A stretch of DNA of 64,000 bases from Candidatus Saccharicenans subterraneus (GCA_003426165.1 QUAH01000002.1:124001-188000), one strand, 5' to 3'; positions 53,789-61,763 are shown, counted from the stretch's first letter. The notes: generated by a model from the letters alone, not told the origin. Program-made: numbers and translations.

Positions 53789-54136
53789 GGGAGTACTGTT
53801 CCCATTCCAGCTATAGAGTTGGCCAGAATTGGCAAGCTCCTGGCCATCACAGAGCAGCCTTTCTTTTAACAGCTTTTCACCGATGACCTCGGTCGGATCT
53901 GGGTGCTCCGTGACCATACCGCTTCCAGGAAGACCCAGGGACTGGCCTTAAAAGAATATGACATCTACAGTCGCGATGGCTTTTTCCTGTACCGGACAAA
54001 ATTGCCTTCCGGCCGGTGTCCGGTCATAAGAAACAGCCACCTGTGGGCAACTCACACTGACGAAGAAAAAGGACCGTTGACAGTCAAACGTCTGCGCATT
54101 AAGAACCGGGATGAGATCGGGGCTTTAATTAAATAG
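53789..54136 (+). pseudogene. Decayed 6-bladed beta-propeller gene (C-terminal fragment)
   Basis: After a TGA at 53786 the frame reads IPAIELARIGKLLAITEQP, meets TAA at 53867-53869, then continues QLFTDDLGRIWVLRDHT...EYDIYSRDGFFLYRTKLP and ends RLRIKNRDEIGALIK. This is the last two blades of a 6-bladed beta-propeller protein of the type at 58313-59275; DDLGRIWV and EYDIY-DGFFLY are family hallmarks. There is no start codon, signal or upstream half. It is a broken paralogue. Confidence 0.7.
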
Positions 54137-54177
54137 AGGTCTCGCGACTCGAACCGGAAATTCTAAGAGTCGGGAAT

Positions 54178-54603
54178 CTAATCCTTTATGAACATCTTCA
54201 CGTATTCCAGGTTGCTCTGGAGTTTCAGCCTGCAGTCCTCGGTGGCCTCGGCGATGGCCAGCCCTTCCTCCAGAAATTTCTTGGCCGGGGCCAGGTCGGT
54301 AGTGGGGTCCTGCTTGTGCTGCTTGATGATCATGTAGGCGGCATTGTTTTTGCCCCAGGCTGCCAGATCGAGGCGTCCCAGCCCTTCCGCCTGCCTGATG
54401 TATTCCAGGTAGTATTGAAGAGCCCGGGTGTAATCGCCCTCGGCGTCATATTTTTCGGCGCTGGCCTTGGCTTCCCGCCAGTTATCCCAGGAAATGGGTA
54501 GCTGGCTTGCTTCCTGCTCCTGGGCCAGAATTCCCGGCGAAAAGACCAGCCAAACGCAGGCCAACAGGGAAAAAACGAAAATGGCCAATATGCCCTTTTT
54601 CAT
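54178..54603 (-). CDS. Small exported TPR-like protein
   Basis: 141 residues. Signal peptide (MKKGILAIFVFSLLACVWLVF) with a Cys at the end of its core. The mature part is two to three helical hairpins (EGDYTRALQYYLEYIRQAEGLGRLDLAAW, then LAPAKKFLEEGLAIAEAT), a short TPR-like array, suggesting protein contacts in the periplasm. GGAGG precedes ATG 54603 by about 10 nt. It follows the S46 peptidase gene on the same strand by 67 bp, so they may be co-expressed. Confidence 0.8.
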   Translation of the reverse strand: MKKGILAIFVFSLLACVWLVFSPGILAQEQEASQLPISWDNWREAKASAEKYDAEGDYTRALQYYLEYIRQAEGLGRLDLAAWGKNNAAYMIIKQHKQDPTTDLAPAKKFLEEGLAIAEATEDCRLKLQSNLEYVKMFIKD

Positions 54604-54670
54604 AATCCTGCCCTCCTCCAGTAATTATAAAAAATCTAAGCAGCTTCTTAAATTTAGTCGCGCCAGGCCG

Positions 54671-56845
54671 CTACTTTATGCCAATTTCCTCCAGCAGGTG
54701 GCCGGCCCCGGCCAAGTCCTGAAGAATCCAAAGCACGTACCGGATGTCAACCCCGATGGAGCGGCTGAAACGCTGGCTCCAGGTGAAATCGTTAATTGTG
54801 GCCTCCCAGGCCCGGTCAAAGTTGACCCCGACCAGCCGCCCGTCGGCGTCGATGATGGGACTGCCGGAGTTGCCGCCGGTGGTATCGGTGCTATAAAGCA
54901 AACAGACCGGTATGGTATCAAGGTCAGGATTGATGAACCGGCCAAAGTTCTTCTGGCTGATCAACCGGAGGAGGTCCGGCGGGGTGTTAAAAGGCTCCTG
55001 GCCGGTGGTCTTCTCCACTATTCCCCTGACCGTGGTGAACGGCCGGTAGTAGACGGCATCCCTGGGCTCGTAGCCTTCCACCCGCCCGTAGGTCAGGCGC
55101 AGGGTGCCGTTGGCGTCGGGTATGAATTGCTTGCCCAGGAATTCCTGGCGGATGTCCACCAGCCTGGCCTGGAGCTCGTCCATTTGCCCTTTCCTGGCCC
55201 GGTTGTTCTCCTCAATTTTTTTATACTCGGGGTACAGGTCCCGGGCCAGCCTGAGCATGGCGTCATCAACCTGGCTGATTTCTTCGGGCTTCTTATCCCA
55301 GAGGCTCCTGATGAAATCGGAGTTGGCCATCCTGGTTGACTTGAAAAGATTGTTAACCGCCTCGTCCAGGTTTCCGCCCGAAGGGGCCAGCCGGCTCAGG
55401 GCTTCAATTTTCTGGGCTTCGGGCAGGGCCAGGGCCCTTTTCAGAAGTTCCTTGAAGATGGCGATATCCGTCGGCAGGTAAAAGTTGGTGCGAAGACCAA
55501 GGGCCAGCCGCTGCCTGGTCTGGTTAAAATTCCTGTCCATGTAGGCCGCGTTCCTCTCCAGGTCCGGCTTCTGGCGTTCGATGGCCGCTTCCAGGACGGT
55601 CATGGCATTCTGGAAGAGGATGACCGAGCGCCTCAGGTTTTCCAGCACAAAGACCCGGGGATACTCCAGGCCCATGTCGCCGTAAATTTTTTCCAGGCCC
55701 GGCAGAACCTGGCCGTAAGTGGCCCGGCGACCGGGGTCGGCCTGGATGAACTCCTGCAGGGCTGCTTCCTCCTGGCGTTTCTGGGCCAGGTAGTTCAACC
55801 GCCTCAAACCGGCCAGCTTGCCACGATAATTTTTCATGGTGTTGGCCATGCCCTTGATGCGGGAATCGTGTTTGAGGGCCACCTCCCGGCTGGCCTTGCT
55901 CATTTCCTCCATCAGGTTAATCTGCCACTCGTACCAGTCGGCCACCGCCGGCATCCGGACATTCTGCTCGTAGGCGATGTAGCTGGCCGGGAGGTGCCGG
56001 TAGGTGCGTCCCGGATAACCGAGGAGGAATACGAAATCGCCTTCCCGCACGCCCCCGGGATTTACTTTAAGGTAAGTGCGCGGCTGGTAGGGCACGTTTT
56101 TCTCGCTGTACTCGGCCGGCTTCCCGTCGGGAGCCACATAGGCCCGCATCAGGGTAAAATCGCCGGTGTGGCGCGGCCACATCCAGTTGTCATCCTCCCC
56201 GCCGAAATTGCCGATGGCCAGCGGCGGGACGTAGACCAGCCTGATGTCCCGGAGCACGGTATAAAGGAATAGCCAGTAAGTCTTACCCGGGAACATTTCG
56301 GCCACCTCGGCCCTCTTGCCCGGGTTGGCTTTCTCGGCTTCAGCCACGATCTTCTTGATCTGCTGTTCTATGGCCCTGGTCCGGTCGGCATAGCTCATGT
56401 TCTTCTTGATGGCGCTCAAGACCCGGGCCGAGACATCCTGGAAGGACTCGGTGATGCGGGCCGTCCGCCCGGCCGCCGGAATCTCCTCGGCCCTGGTCCT
56501 GGCCAGGAAGCCGTTCTTGAGGTAATCCTTCTCCGGGGTGCTGGCCGCCACCACCGAGCCAAAGGCCACGTGATGGTTGGTGATGATGAGCCCGTCGGGC
56601 GAGATGAAAGACCCGGTGGCCCCGACTTCCACCACCGCATAGAGCAGGCTCTGTTTGGAGGGGTCGTAAATCAGGCTGGGGTCCATCCTCAGTCCCTTTT
56701 CCTGCAGGTTGAGACGCTGGAGCTCGCTCAGCGGCCACATCCCTTCGTCGGCCGGCAGCTTTCCCGTGAACAGCAAAAGGCCTGAAATCAAGACGAGAGA
56801 AAATAAAATTGCCCGGTGACAGGTCTTTATCATTCTTTTAATCAT
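54671..56845 (-). CDS. S46 family dipeptidyl-peptidase (DPP11-like)
   Basis: 724 residues; periplasmic serine peptidase that removes dipeptides from the N-terminus of peptides. Signal peptide, then a chymotrypsin-like double barrel with helical insert. His is in TNHHVAFG (residues 91-92), Asp in NWMWPRHTGDF, and Ser in TTGGNSGSPII (about residue 664). In S46 enzymes the residue after FD in the pocket sets P1 preference: Gly in DPP7 and Arg in DPP11. Here the sequence is NFDRAWE, which predicts a preference for acidic P1 residues; this is inference from the family. GGAGG precedes ATG 56845 by 5 nt. Confidence 0.93.
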   Translation of the reverse strand: MIKRMIKTCHRAILFSLVLISGLLLFTGKLPADEGMWPLSELQRLNLQEKGLRMDPSLIYDPSKQSLLYAVVEVGATGSFISPDGLIITNHHVAFGSVVAASTPEKDYLKNGFLARTRAEEIPAAGRTARITESFQDVSARVLSAIKKNMSYADRTRAIEQQIKKIVAEAEKANPGKRAEVAEMFPGKTYWLFLYTVLRDIRLVYVPPLAIGNFGGEDDNWMWPRHTGDFTLMRAYVAPDGKPAEYSEKNVPYQPRTYLKVNPGGVREGDFVFLLGYPGRTYRHLPASYIAYEQNVRMPAVADWYEWQINLMEEMSKASREVALKHDSRIKGMANTMKNYRGKLAGLRRLNYLAQKRQEEAALQEFIQADPGRRATYGQVLPGLEKIYGDMGLEYPRVFVLENLRRSVILFQNAMTVLEAAIERQKPDLERNAAYMDRNFNQTRQRLALGLRTNFYLPTDIAIFKELLKRALALPEAQKIEALSRLAPSGGNLDEAVNNLFKSTRMANSDFIRSLWDKKPEEISQVDDAMLRLARDLYPEYKKIEENNRARKGQMDELQARLVDIRQEFLGKQFIPDANGTLRLTYGRVEGYEPRDAVYYRPFTTVRGIVEKTTGQEPFNTPPDLLRLISQKNFGRFINPDLDTIPVCLLYSTDTTGGNSGSPIIDADGRLVGVNFDRAWEATINDFTWSQRFSRSIGVDIRYVLWILQDLAGAGHLLEEIGIK

Positions 56846-57301
56846 CAGAACCTCCAGACCAGAAATCTTTTTACATTATGTCAACTTTGGATCAGTTTTG
56901 ATATGGCATCACTTCACCGCTGATTCTTAAACTCATCAGGATGCCTTCTCAGTGTACCCGAACCAAGAGCCGACGGTCAAACCCTTGTATTAGGCCAGGA
57001 CATGCGTTAGACGCGGGCTTTCTGATGTCTTTTCCATTGACTATGATACTCATGCGGGGCAAGGTAGTCCAGGGCTTGATGGGATCTCTATAGGAGCATT
57101 TCCTGCGGTAAGTTCATACTTCCGGCTCATTGCCTCGCAACTTACATAATAAACGGAAGACTGGATTAATGATCAGGCCGACATGAATCCAGAGAAGCTG
57201 AGGCTTATGATAAGTGAATCGCTGGTCGGGGGAGTTAATTGCTGCATTAAAATGGAGAGGTTACGATAGTCACGCATAAAACTTGACATGGCTCTTTTGA
57301 T
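56846..57301. other. Gap holding mobile-element debris, edge of the AT-rich segment
   Basis: About 455 bp with no complete gene. It contains a transposase C-terminal fragment (57007-57087, listed separately) and nothing else I can identify. Base composition drops in G+C from here toward 57300. Confidence 0.5.
57007..57087 (-). mobile_element. Remnant of an IS3/IS481-type transposase C-terminus
   Basis: The minus strand between stop codons reads RSHQALDYLAPHEYHSQWKR and ends in a TAA (57009-57007). R-x-H-x-A-L-x-Y-L-x-P-x-E-Y is the usual end of IS3- and IS481-family DDE transposases. No upstream part, inverted repeat or target duplication can be seen. It lies between the S46 gene and the AT-rich segment. 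Confidence 0.65.
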
Positions 57302-57568
57302 TTAACTCGCTAAAGAGATAAATTCTTCAACAGATCTTAACTTCTTTTTTGGAAACAGCAGAGTCTTACAGGGTTCTCTTTCGGTACCTGGTGTTCTCAC
57401 ATAGATCTTCATCACATACCAAATTTTCGACTTATCAACTACTAACCTGGAAATTATTTCTCTTGGGTAGTACTTATTTCTGATAATGAAGCCACCCGAA
57501 CCGAGCGAACAGAACGTCGACCAGTGTAACTGAGCTGTCACGAAAATTATTATGGACAGACTGCTCAT
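57302..57568 (-). CDS. Unrecognised small ORF at the edge of the AT-rich segment
   Basis: 88 residues from ATG 57568. Sequence segments such as YYPREIISRLVVDKSKIWYVMKI and the closing LRSVEEFISLAS look protein-like, but the start lacks a clear ribosome-binding site. No family is recognised. It may be a remnant like its neighbours, since the adjacent region holds transposase debris. Confidence 0.3.
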   Translation of the reverse strand: MSSLSIIIFVTAQLHWSTFCSLGSGGFIIRNKYYPREIISRLVVDKSKIWYVMKIYVRTPGTEREPCKTLLFPKKKLRSVEEFISLAS

Positions 57569-57613
57569 CGCGTAATAAAACCCGGAAGAATGACTCCTGG
57601 CTACATGGTAAAG

Positions 57614-57805
57614 CTAAACTGCATAAAATATGAGAGCAATGCTGATTACAAGGTTAAAAGGGAAAATAACCAATCCACTGGCATACCACTGAACAAATAT
57701 TTTACCAATACTTTTTTTCTTCTCCGAGATTTCCTTCAGCTTAAGAATAGTAATCAAAACAGCTCCAATTAATAAAATAATCGAAATAATTAGATTGGCT
57801 TTCAT
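57614..57805 (-). CDS. Small membrane protein, last gene of the AT-rich operon
   Basis: 63 residues with two hydrophobic helices: about 4-24 (LIISIILLIGAVLITIL) and 40-63 (YASGLVIFPFNLVISIALIFYAV). They are joined by a Lys/Glu-rich loop (KLKEISEKKKSIGK). It overlaps the thioredoxin-like gene by ATGA (57805-57802), so it is translationally coupled to it. The helices could form a membrane pair, but the function is unknown. Confidence 0.65.
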   Translation of the reverse strand: MKANLIISIILLIGAVLITILKLKEISEKKKSIGKIFVQWYASGLVIFPFNLVISIALIFYAV

Positions 57806-58263
57806 TTTTCCACTCCTGTAAATCCAAGCAGCCTTTTTAACTTTTCATCATTGAAAGGAAGTTTAATTACATCCACCTTGCCCTCAAGAAAATTGAAGGA
57901 AATCAATAAGGGAGGAGTAATATTTTTTTGGCAGAATAAACCAGCTCTATCTACTAATACCGGGAATCTGATATCGTTTCCCATGAGATATCCCTTAACC
58001 TGTTTCTCCAGGTACTGAATGTGTTTTTCCTCATAATTAATACTTGGATCGAGCGCCAAGATAGCTAAGATATTACTTTCTAGATTATGAATTTTTACGA
58101 ACCTGAGAAAGCCGTCCAGTTTATCGATGCATAAAGGGCATTCGACGACTTCTTGATTTATGACTAAAATAAATTCTCTACCTCCTCTCAATTCCAAGGG
58201 CAACGTCGGCGTCCCTGCTAAGATTATTATATTTTCAGCCTGAATGATTTGAACGAGAAACAA
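57802..58263 (-). CDS. Thioredoxin-like protein with CPLC motif
   Basis: About 153 residues from TTG 58263; the frame stays open to CTG 58272 and then meets a stop. A signal-like hydrophobic start (LNFLLLFLVQIIQAEN) precedes EFILVINQEVVECPLCIDKLDGFLRFV. The CPLC pair, the later RFPVLVDRAGLF, and the TPPLL turn (a plausible cis-proline) make this a truncated redoxin/thioredoxin fold outside the cytoplasm. It would handle thiols or disulfides, matching the cysteine-bearing peptides encoded upstream. No canonical ATG start is found in frame, so the N-terminus is uncertain. It follows the beta-propeller gene by about 50 bp and overlaps the next gene. Confidence 0.65.
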   Translation of the reverse strand: MFLVQIIQAENIIILAGTPTLPLELRGGREFILVINQEVVECPLCIDKLDGFLRFVKIHNLESNILAILALDPSINYEEKHIQYLEKQVKGYLMGNDIRFPVLVDRAGLFCQKNITPPLLISFNFLEGKVDVIKLPFNDEKLKRLLGFTGVEK

Positions 58264-58312
58264 TAAGAAATTCAGCCCGGCGCATTAACTCTTAAATGCA
58301 TTGATCGCCCGG

Positions 58313-59275
58313 TCAATTATTACCATAGGCCAATCTATACTTTTTTATGGCCATGCCTTCGTCAGCTCTGGCATAAAGAAAATTATTATGGTCAATGTAT
58401 ATCATATGAGTCTGCTCGGGGAGGGTAAAAGTGGTTAGGTAATCTCCTTTCTCAGATAGAACCATTACGTCCCTTTTGGGGTTAGACGAGTAATGCCCGC
58501 ACAATATGAAAATGTTATTATGCTGATCGGTATCCACATCCAGATACACGTGGTTTTGTGGAAGTGAGTTCTTAAAAACCGCTTCTCTTGAACCAAAAAA
58601 GCTCTTCTTAAATATGAGATCGCCTTTCTCATTAAGCTTGATTACCCTGTCAATAAATTCGAAGACGATTATTATATCCCCTCGCCTGTCCACAGCAATG
58701 TCAATCATTCGCATGTTAAATCTCTTTATCTGGTCCACAGGATCAGCTAAACCGTCTTCTTCATAATTTATCCTCATTTTTTCTCTACCCTCGAAATCAT
58801 ATTCTACAAGTGCTGCTAATTCTTTTGAAATCCGGGGAGCAGCCACAATAATTCCTCCCTCCTTGGCATAAAAATCCGCTATTGGTCCAGCGATCGGAAT
58901 GGAAGAAACGTAACTTAAATCTTTTGTAAAGACCTTAAGACCGGGACGATATAGTTCAGAAACAAAGAGACGATTTCCAGAACTCTTTATTTTTATCGGG
59001 AAGTTGAATTCTCCGGGGCCTTCTCCTTTCCTTCCCGCCATTTTTACGAGTTTTCCAAACGCATCAAACATTTTTAAAGAACAATCCCTGGCATCAAGGA
59101 CATAAATTAGATTTCTTTCATCTACACATAAGTCCGTCCATTGGTATAGCAAATCTTTTTCTATTCCCCCGATCTTCAGCACCTCACCAACCGTTATTTT
59201 TTCGGCTGATTCGGCCTGGACAAGAATTCTTAAGATTAAAAGACAAATTAACTGGCAAAGTATCTTTTTAATCAT
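58313..59275 (-). CDS. Exported 6-bladed beta-propeller protein
   Basis: 320 residues from ATG 59275, with a signal peptide (MIKKILCQLICLLILRILVQAES). The mature part has six repeats of the 6-bladed beta-propeller family, including YQWTDLCVDERNLIYVLDARDCSLKMFDAFGKLV, GRKGEGPGEFNFP, and VYLDVDTDQHNNIFILCG. In Bacteroidota such proteins sit beside small secreted peptides, though their function is undefined. The ribosome-binding site is weak, which is common in this segment. It follows peptide A by 42 bp, and a decayed paralogue lies at 53789-54136. Confidence 0.82.
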   Translation of the reverse strand: MIKKILCQLICLLILRILVQAESAEKITVGEVLKIGGIEKDLLYQWTDLCVDERNLIYVLDARDCSLKMFDAFGKLVKMAGRKGEGPGEFNFPIKIKSSGNRLFVSELYRPGLKVFTKDLSYVSSIPIAGPIADFYAKEGGIIVAAPRISKELAALVEYDFEGREKMRINYEEDGLADPVDQIKRFNMRMIDIAVDRRGDIIIVFEFIDRVIKLNEKGDLIFKKSFFGSREAVFKNSLPQNHVYLDVDTDQHNNIFILCGHYSSNPKRDVMVLSEKGDYLTTFTLPEQTHMIYIDHNNFLYARADEGMAIKKYRLAYGNN

Positions 59276-59317
59276 AACCCGAATGCTTATTGAGAAAACT
59301 AAGTTCAAATTAATTTT

Positions 59318-59539
59318 CTATATATTTTTTGCAAAAATATAACCAGAATAGCAATAAGCTCTAAATATCTCTGGAAAAACGGGAAATAATACAAAAGCAG
59401 CCAATAGACATTCATCAAGAGCTTCCTCGCAACTCTTCCTCTCTTCTTCAGGATTTAGATAAAAGCTGAAAGCTGAAGTGGTCATAAGAATGATCAGAAT
59501 GATAGCCATAAATAACCTAAATTTTTTTAGTTTATTCAT
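59318..59539 (-). CDS. Secreted small peptide A with CX6C motif
   Basis: 73 residues. AAGGA lies about 8 nt upstream of ATG 59539. Signal peptide (MNKLKKFRLFMAIILIILMTTSAFS), then a mature part of about 48 residues with three cysteines. C37-EEALDE-C44 is a CX6C unit on a helix. C63-YSGYIF-A70 aligns with the second CX6C unit of peptide B, with the final Cys replaced by Ala. A hydrophobic bend with prolines (LFPVFPEIF) separates them. Same strand, 15 bp from peptide B and 42 bp from the beta-propeller gene. Function unknown. Confidence 0.75.
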   Translation of the reverse strand: MNKLKKFRLFMAIILIILMTTSAFSFYLNPEEERKSCEEALDECLLAAFVLFPVFPEIFRAYCYSGYIFAKNI

Positions 59540-59554
59540 CTTGCTGTTCCTTTT

Positions 59555-59800
59555 TTATTTTTGGTAATACCTTTTGCACCAATCATATCCCGCAATGCAA
59601 AAAGCTACATATCCCCCTGTCGCCGCCAGAGCCCCCAATGGCGTTGATGTTATCAAGGCGACTACTCCTATAATGCCACCATCAATCAAACAATCTATAA
59701 GGGCATCCATGCAAACATCCTCTGCAGGCGTAGCATAAACAGGAATGAGAAGAAGCATCCCCGCGACAAGAAGGCCAGAAGTTATCTTTTATTGGTTCAT
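59555..59800 (-). CDS. Secreted small peptide B with twin CX6C motifs; in-frame stop in the signal sequence
   Basis: The strongest ribosome-binding site here (GGAGGTAAAG) stands before ATG 59800, which reads MNQ and then TAA (59791-59789). The frame continues KITSGLLVAGMLLLIPVYATPAEDVC, a good signal peptide, and ends after 82 codons. The in-frame ATG 59758 could start a 67-residue form, but without a positive N-region. The mature part has C16-MDALID-C23 and C54-IAGYDW-C61 (numbered from 59758), two CX6C units on either side of a Gly/Ala-rich hydrophobic hairpin. Either the stop is a recent null mutation, or it is a base error, or translation restarts. Confidence 0.6.
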
Positions 59801-59905
59801 CTTTACCTCCTTTCACCAATTTGAATTATTTAAGAAACCTGGTGTTAATTTCAAACAAAAGATTTATTTTTTTTTTTTTTTAGTTATCAAAAATAGTAAA
59901 GACTT

Positions 59906-60607
59906 TTATAACTTTGGCCTACTCATCTCTTCTATAATGATTCTTAAGGATTTAGAGCGAGCCTCTGAAGGGGAACTTCCAAATCTCTTCTTGAATTTAA
60001 TCGAGAAGCTAATCGGAGAATATCCATTATCTAAAGCTATAGATTTTAACGGCCAGGAAATTGCTACACGTTGCCAAAGGCAATAACAAAGGTTAATAGT
60101 ATCGACAAAGGATTTTAGATTTATGTCCGCATATTTCCTGAATAGTTTGGAAAGATAAAAATAGGAAAGGCCCAAATCTTTAGAAAGCTCTTTTAGCTTA
60201 TTAAGCTTTCCATGGTTACTGATAATGAACTCCTCAATGAGGATAGCTTTCAAATTAGATCTGTTGCAAATGGATAAATTTTTTTTAATTTGGCTAACAG
60301 TCATGCTCTTATCGTGATTACTCAAAGATTGAATTATAAAATTAGGACAGTTATTATTCATCTTAGTCATAGCATGTCTGATTATGAAAAAGTTAGATTC
60401 TTGAAAGAAACGACTTAAAGCGAAAATATTCCAGCATCTCAAATTTCTACAATCGTAATTACAAAGATGAAAAATATAGTCTGGAGATAAGTTCAAAAAG
60501 GGTGTACAGTTTGGATCAGCAATAATTACCTTAGAATCAGGATAGGTTGATTTCAGAAATGAGAATAACCTCTTCTCCTTTGACAAGAGCAATATTGTTT
60601 TCCCCAT
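59906..60607 (-). CDS. AraC family regulator with receiver-like N-terminus
   Basis: 233 residues from ATG 60607 (a longer frame to 60772 lacks any sign of a ribosome-binding site, and here too it is weak). The C-terminal half is an AraC double helix-turn-helix: LKELSKDLGLSYFYLSKLFRKY (first) and IALDNGYSPISFSIKFKKRFGSSPSEAR (second). Residues 1-80 (GKTILLLSKEKRLFSFLKSTYPDSKVIIADPN) fold like a receiver domain but lack the phosphorylatable Asp pattern. It is the first gene of the AT-rich minus-strand group and reads toward the peptide genes. A run of 15 T (59867-59881) lies between it and peptide B. Confidence 0.75.
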   Translation of the reverse strand: MGKTILLLSKEKRLFSFLKSTYPDSKVIIADPNCTPFLNLSPDYIFHLCNYDCRNLRCWNIFALSRFFQESNFFIIRHAMTKMNNNCPNFIIQSLSNHDKSMTVSQIKKNLSICNRSNLKAILIEEFIISNHGKLNKLKELSKDLGLSYFYLSKLFRKYADINLKSFVDTINLCYCLWQRVAISWPLKSIALDNGYSPISFSIKFKKRFGSSPSEARSKSLRIIIEEMSRPKL

Positions 60608-60765
60608 TTTGCGACTGGAAATTTTAATAACAAACGAAAAAAGAAAAGTCAAGTCGGGCATTCTTTTTTTTGCGAAATAACCAGGAACACGATTACTGGG
60701 GAAAGAAAATAGCCAGGCGTTGGGACCTGGATAAAGAGCCGTCTCTTTTTTATTAAATAATCGGC

Positions 60766-61746
60766 TTAACACCCGTGTGGCCTATTTTCCCGGGCCAGGT
60801 GCAGGAAGAGGCCGGCCACGGCCGCATCCTGCACACCCAGCCCGGTCAGGTCGGCCACGGTCACCTCATGGTTGGCCTGCCGTCCGGGCTTCCGGCCCAG
60901 GATTATCTCACCGAGTTCTCCGGTAATTTTTTTCTCATCAATCAGGCCCGCCTCCAGGGCGTGGTGAACTTCGCCCAGTCGCCGGCACTGGGCAATCGAG
61001 TCGCAGAACAGCCGGTCAGTCCTGGCCAGAACCTCGGGGTAAAGTTCCTGCTTTTCCGGGCCGTCTGAGCCCATGGCCGTGATGTGCACTCCGGGTTTGA
61101 GCCATTCGGCCCTGACTATCGGCTGGCGGCTGGGAGTGGCCGTAATCACCAGGTCGGCTTCCCTGACCGCGCCCTCCGCGGATTCGGCCTGGAGAAAAGC
61201 AACGCCGGGAAAAATAGCGCTCATTTCCTCGATATACCTTCTCACGTTTTCCGGGTGGCGGCTCCAGACGGCTACTTGCTTAAAATTCCGGACTTCGGTC
61301 AGGGCCCGGAGTTGGAACCTGGCCTGAAAACCGGAGCCGATGACCGCCACTTTGTCGATTGAGCTCCTGGCCAGGTACCTGGCTGCCACTGCCCCGGCCG
61401 CCGCTGTCCTCAACTCGGTCAGGTAGCCGCGGTCAAACAATATAGCAGCCAGCTGTCCGGTCCTGGCTTCAAAAACCTGCATCAACCCGTTGCCAACCGG
61501 AAGGCCGCGCTCCGGGTTGCGGTAAAACCCGGAAGCTATTTTGATGACGTAATAGTCCTCACCTTCAATGTAAGCCGCCTTGACGTGGACTTCCCCCTGA
61601 AAAGCCGGCAGGTCCAGGTTGATGACACCGGGCAGGACCGCCCGCCCCGAGTTATAAGCAGCAAAAGCATCTTCCACCGCCCTGATGGCCTCTTTCAGGC
61701 TGACCAGTCGTTTGATTTCCGGTTCGAAATAAAGCCTGGCTTCCAT
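60766..61746 (-). CDS. Ornithine cyclodeaminase / mu-crystallin family protein
   Basis: 326 residues. NAD-binding Rossmann motif VAVIGSGFQARFQLRAL and the substrate side GEVHVKAAYIEGEDYYVIKIASGF, with FDRGYLTELRTAAAGAVAARYL. This family includes ornithine cyclodeaminase, EutC-like and imine-reducing enzymes; AMGSDGPEKQELYPEVLARTD resembles the ectoine-utilisation EutC type, but no other ectoine gene is present. Its start follows the MscS stop by 17 bp, so the pair is one transcript. G+C is high, in contrast to the AraC gene directly downstream. Confidence 0.88.
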   Translation of the reverse strand: MEARLYFEPEIKRLVSLKEAIRAVEDAFAAYNSGRAVLPGVINLDLPAFQGEVHVKAAYIEGEDYYVIKIASGFYRNPERGLPVGNGLMQVFEARTGQLAAILFDRGYLTELRTAAAGAVAARYLARSSIDKVAVIGSGFQARFQLRALTEVRNFKQVAVWSRHPENVRRYIEEMSAIFPGVAFLQAESAEGAVREADLVITATPSRQPIVRAEWLKPGVHITAMGSDGPEKQELYPEVLARTDRLFCDSIAQCRRLGEVHHALEAGLIDEKKITGELGEIILGRKPGRQANHEVTVADLTGLGVQDAAVAGLFLHLARENRPHGC

Positions 61747-61763
61747 GGTCTCAATTTATCCCT

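Noticed and set aside
53686-53886. 66-residue plus-strand frame before the propeller fragment
   Set aside because: It is in a different frame from the propeller remnant and shows no family pattern or ribosome-binding site.
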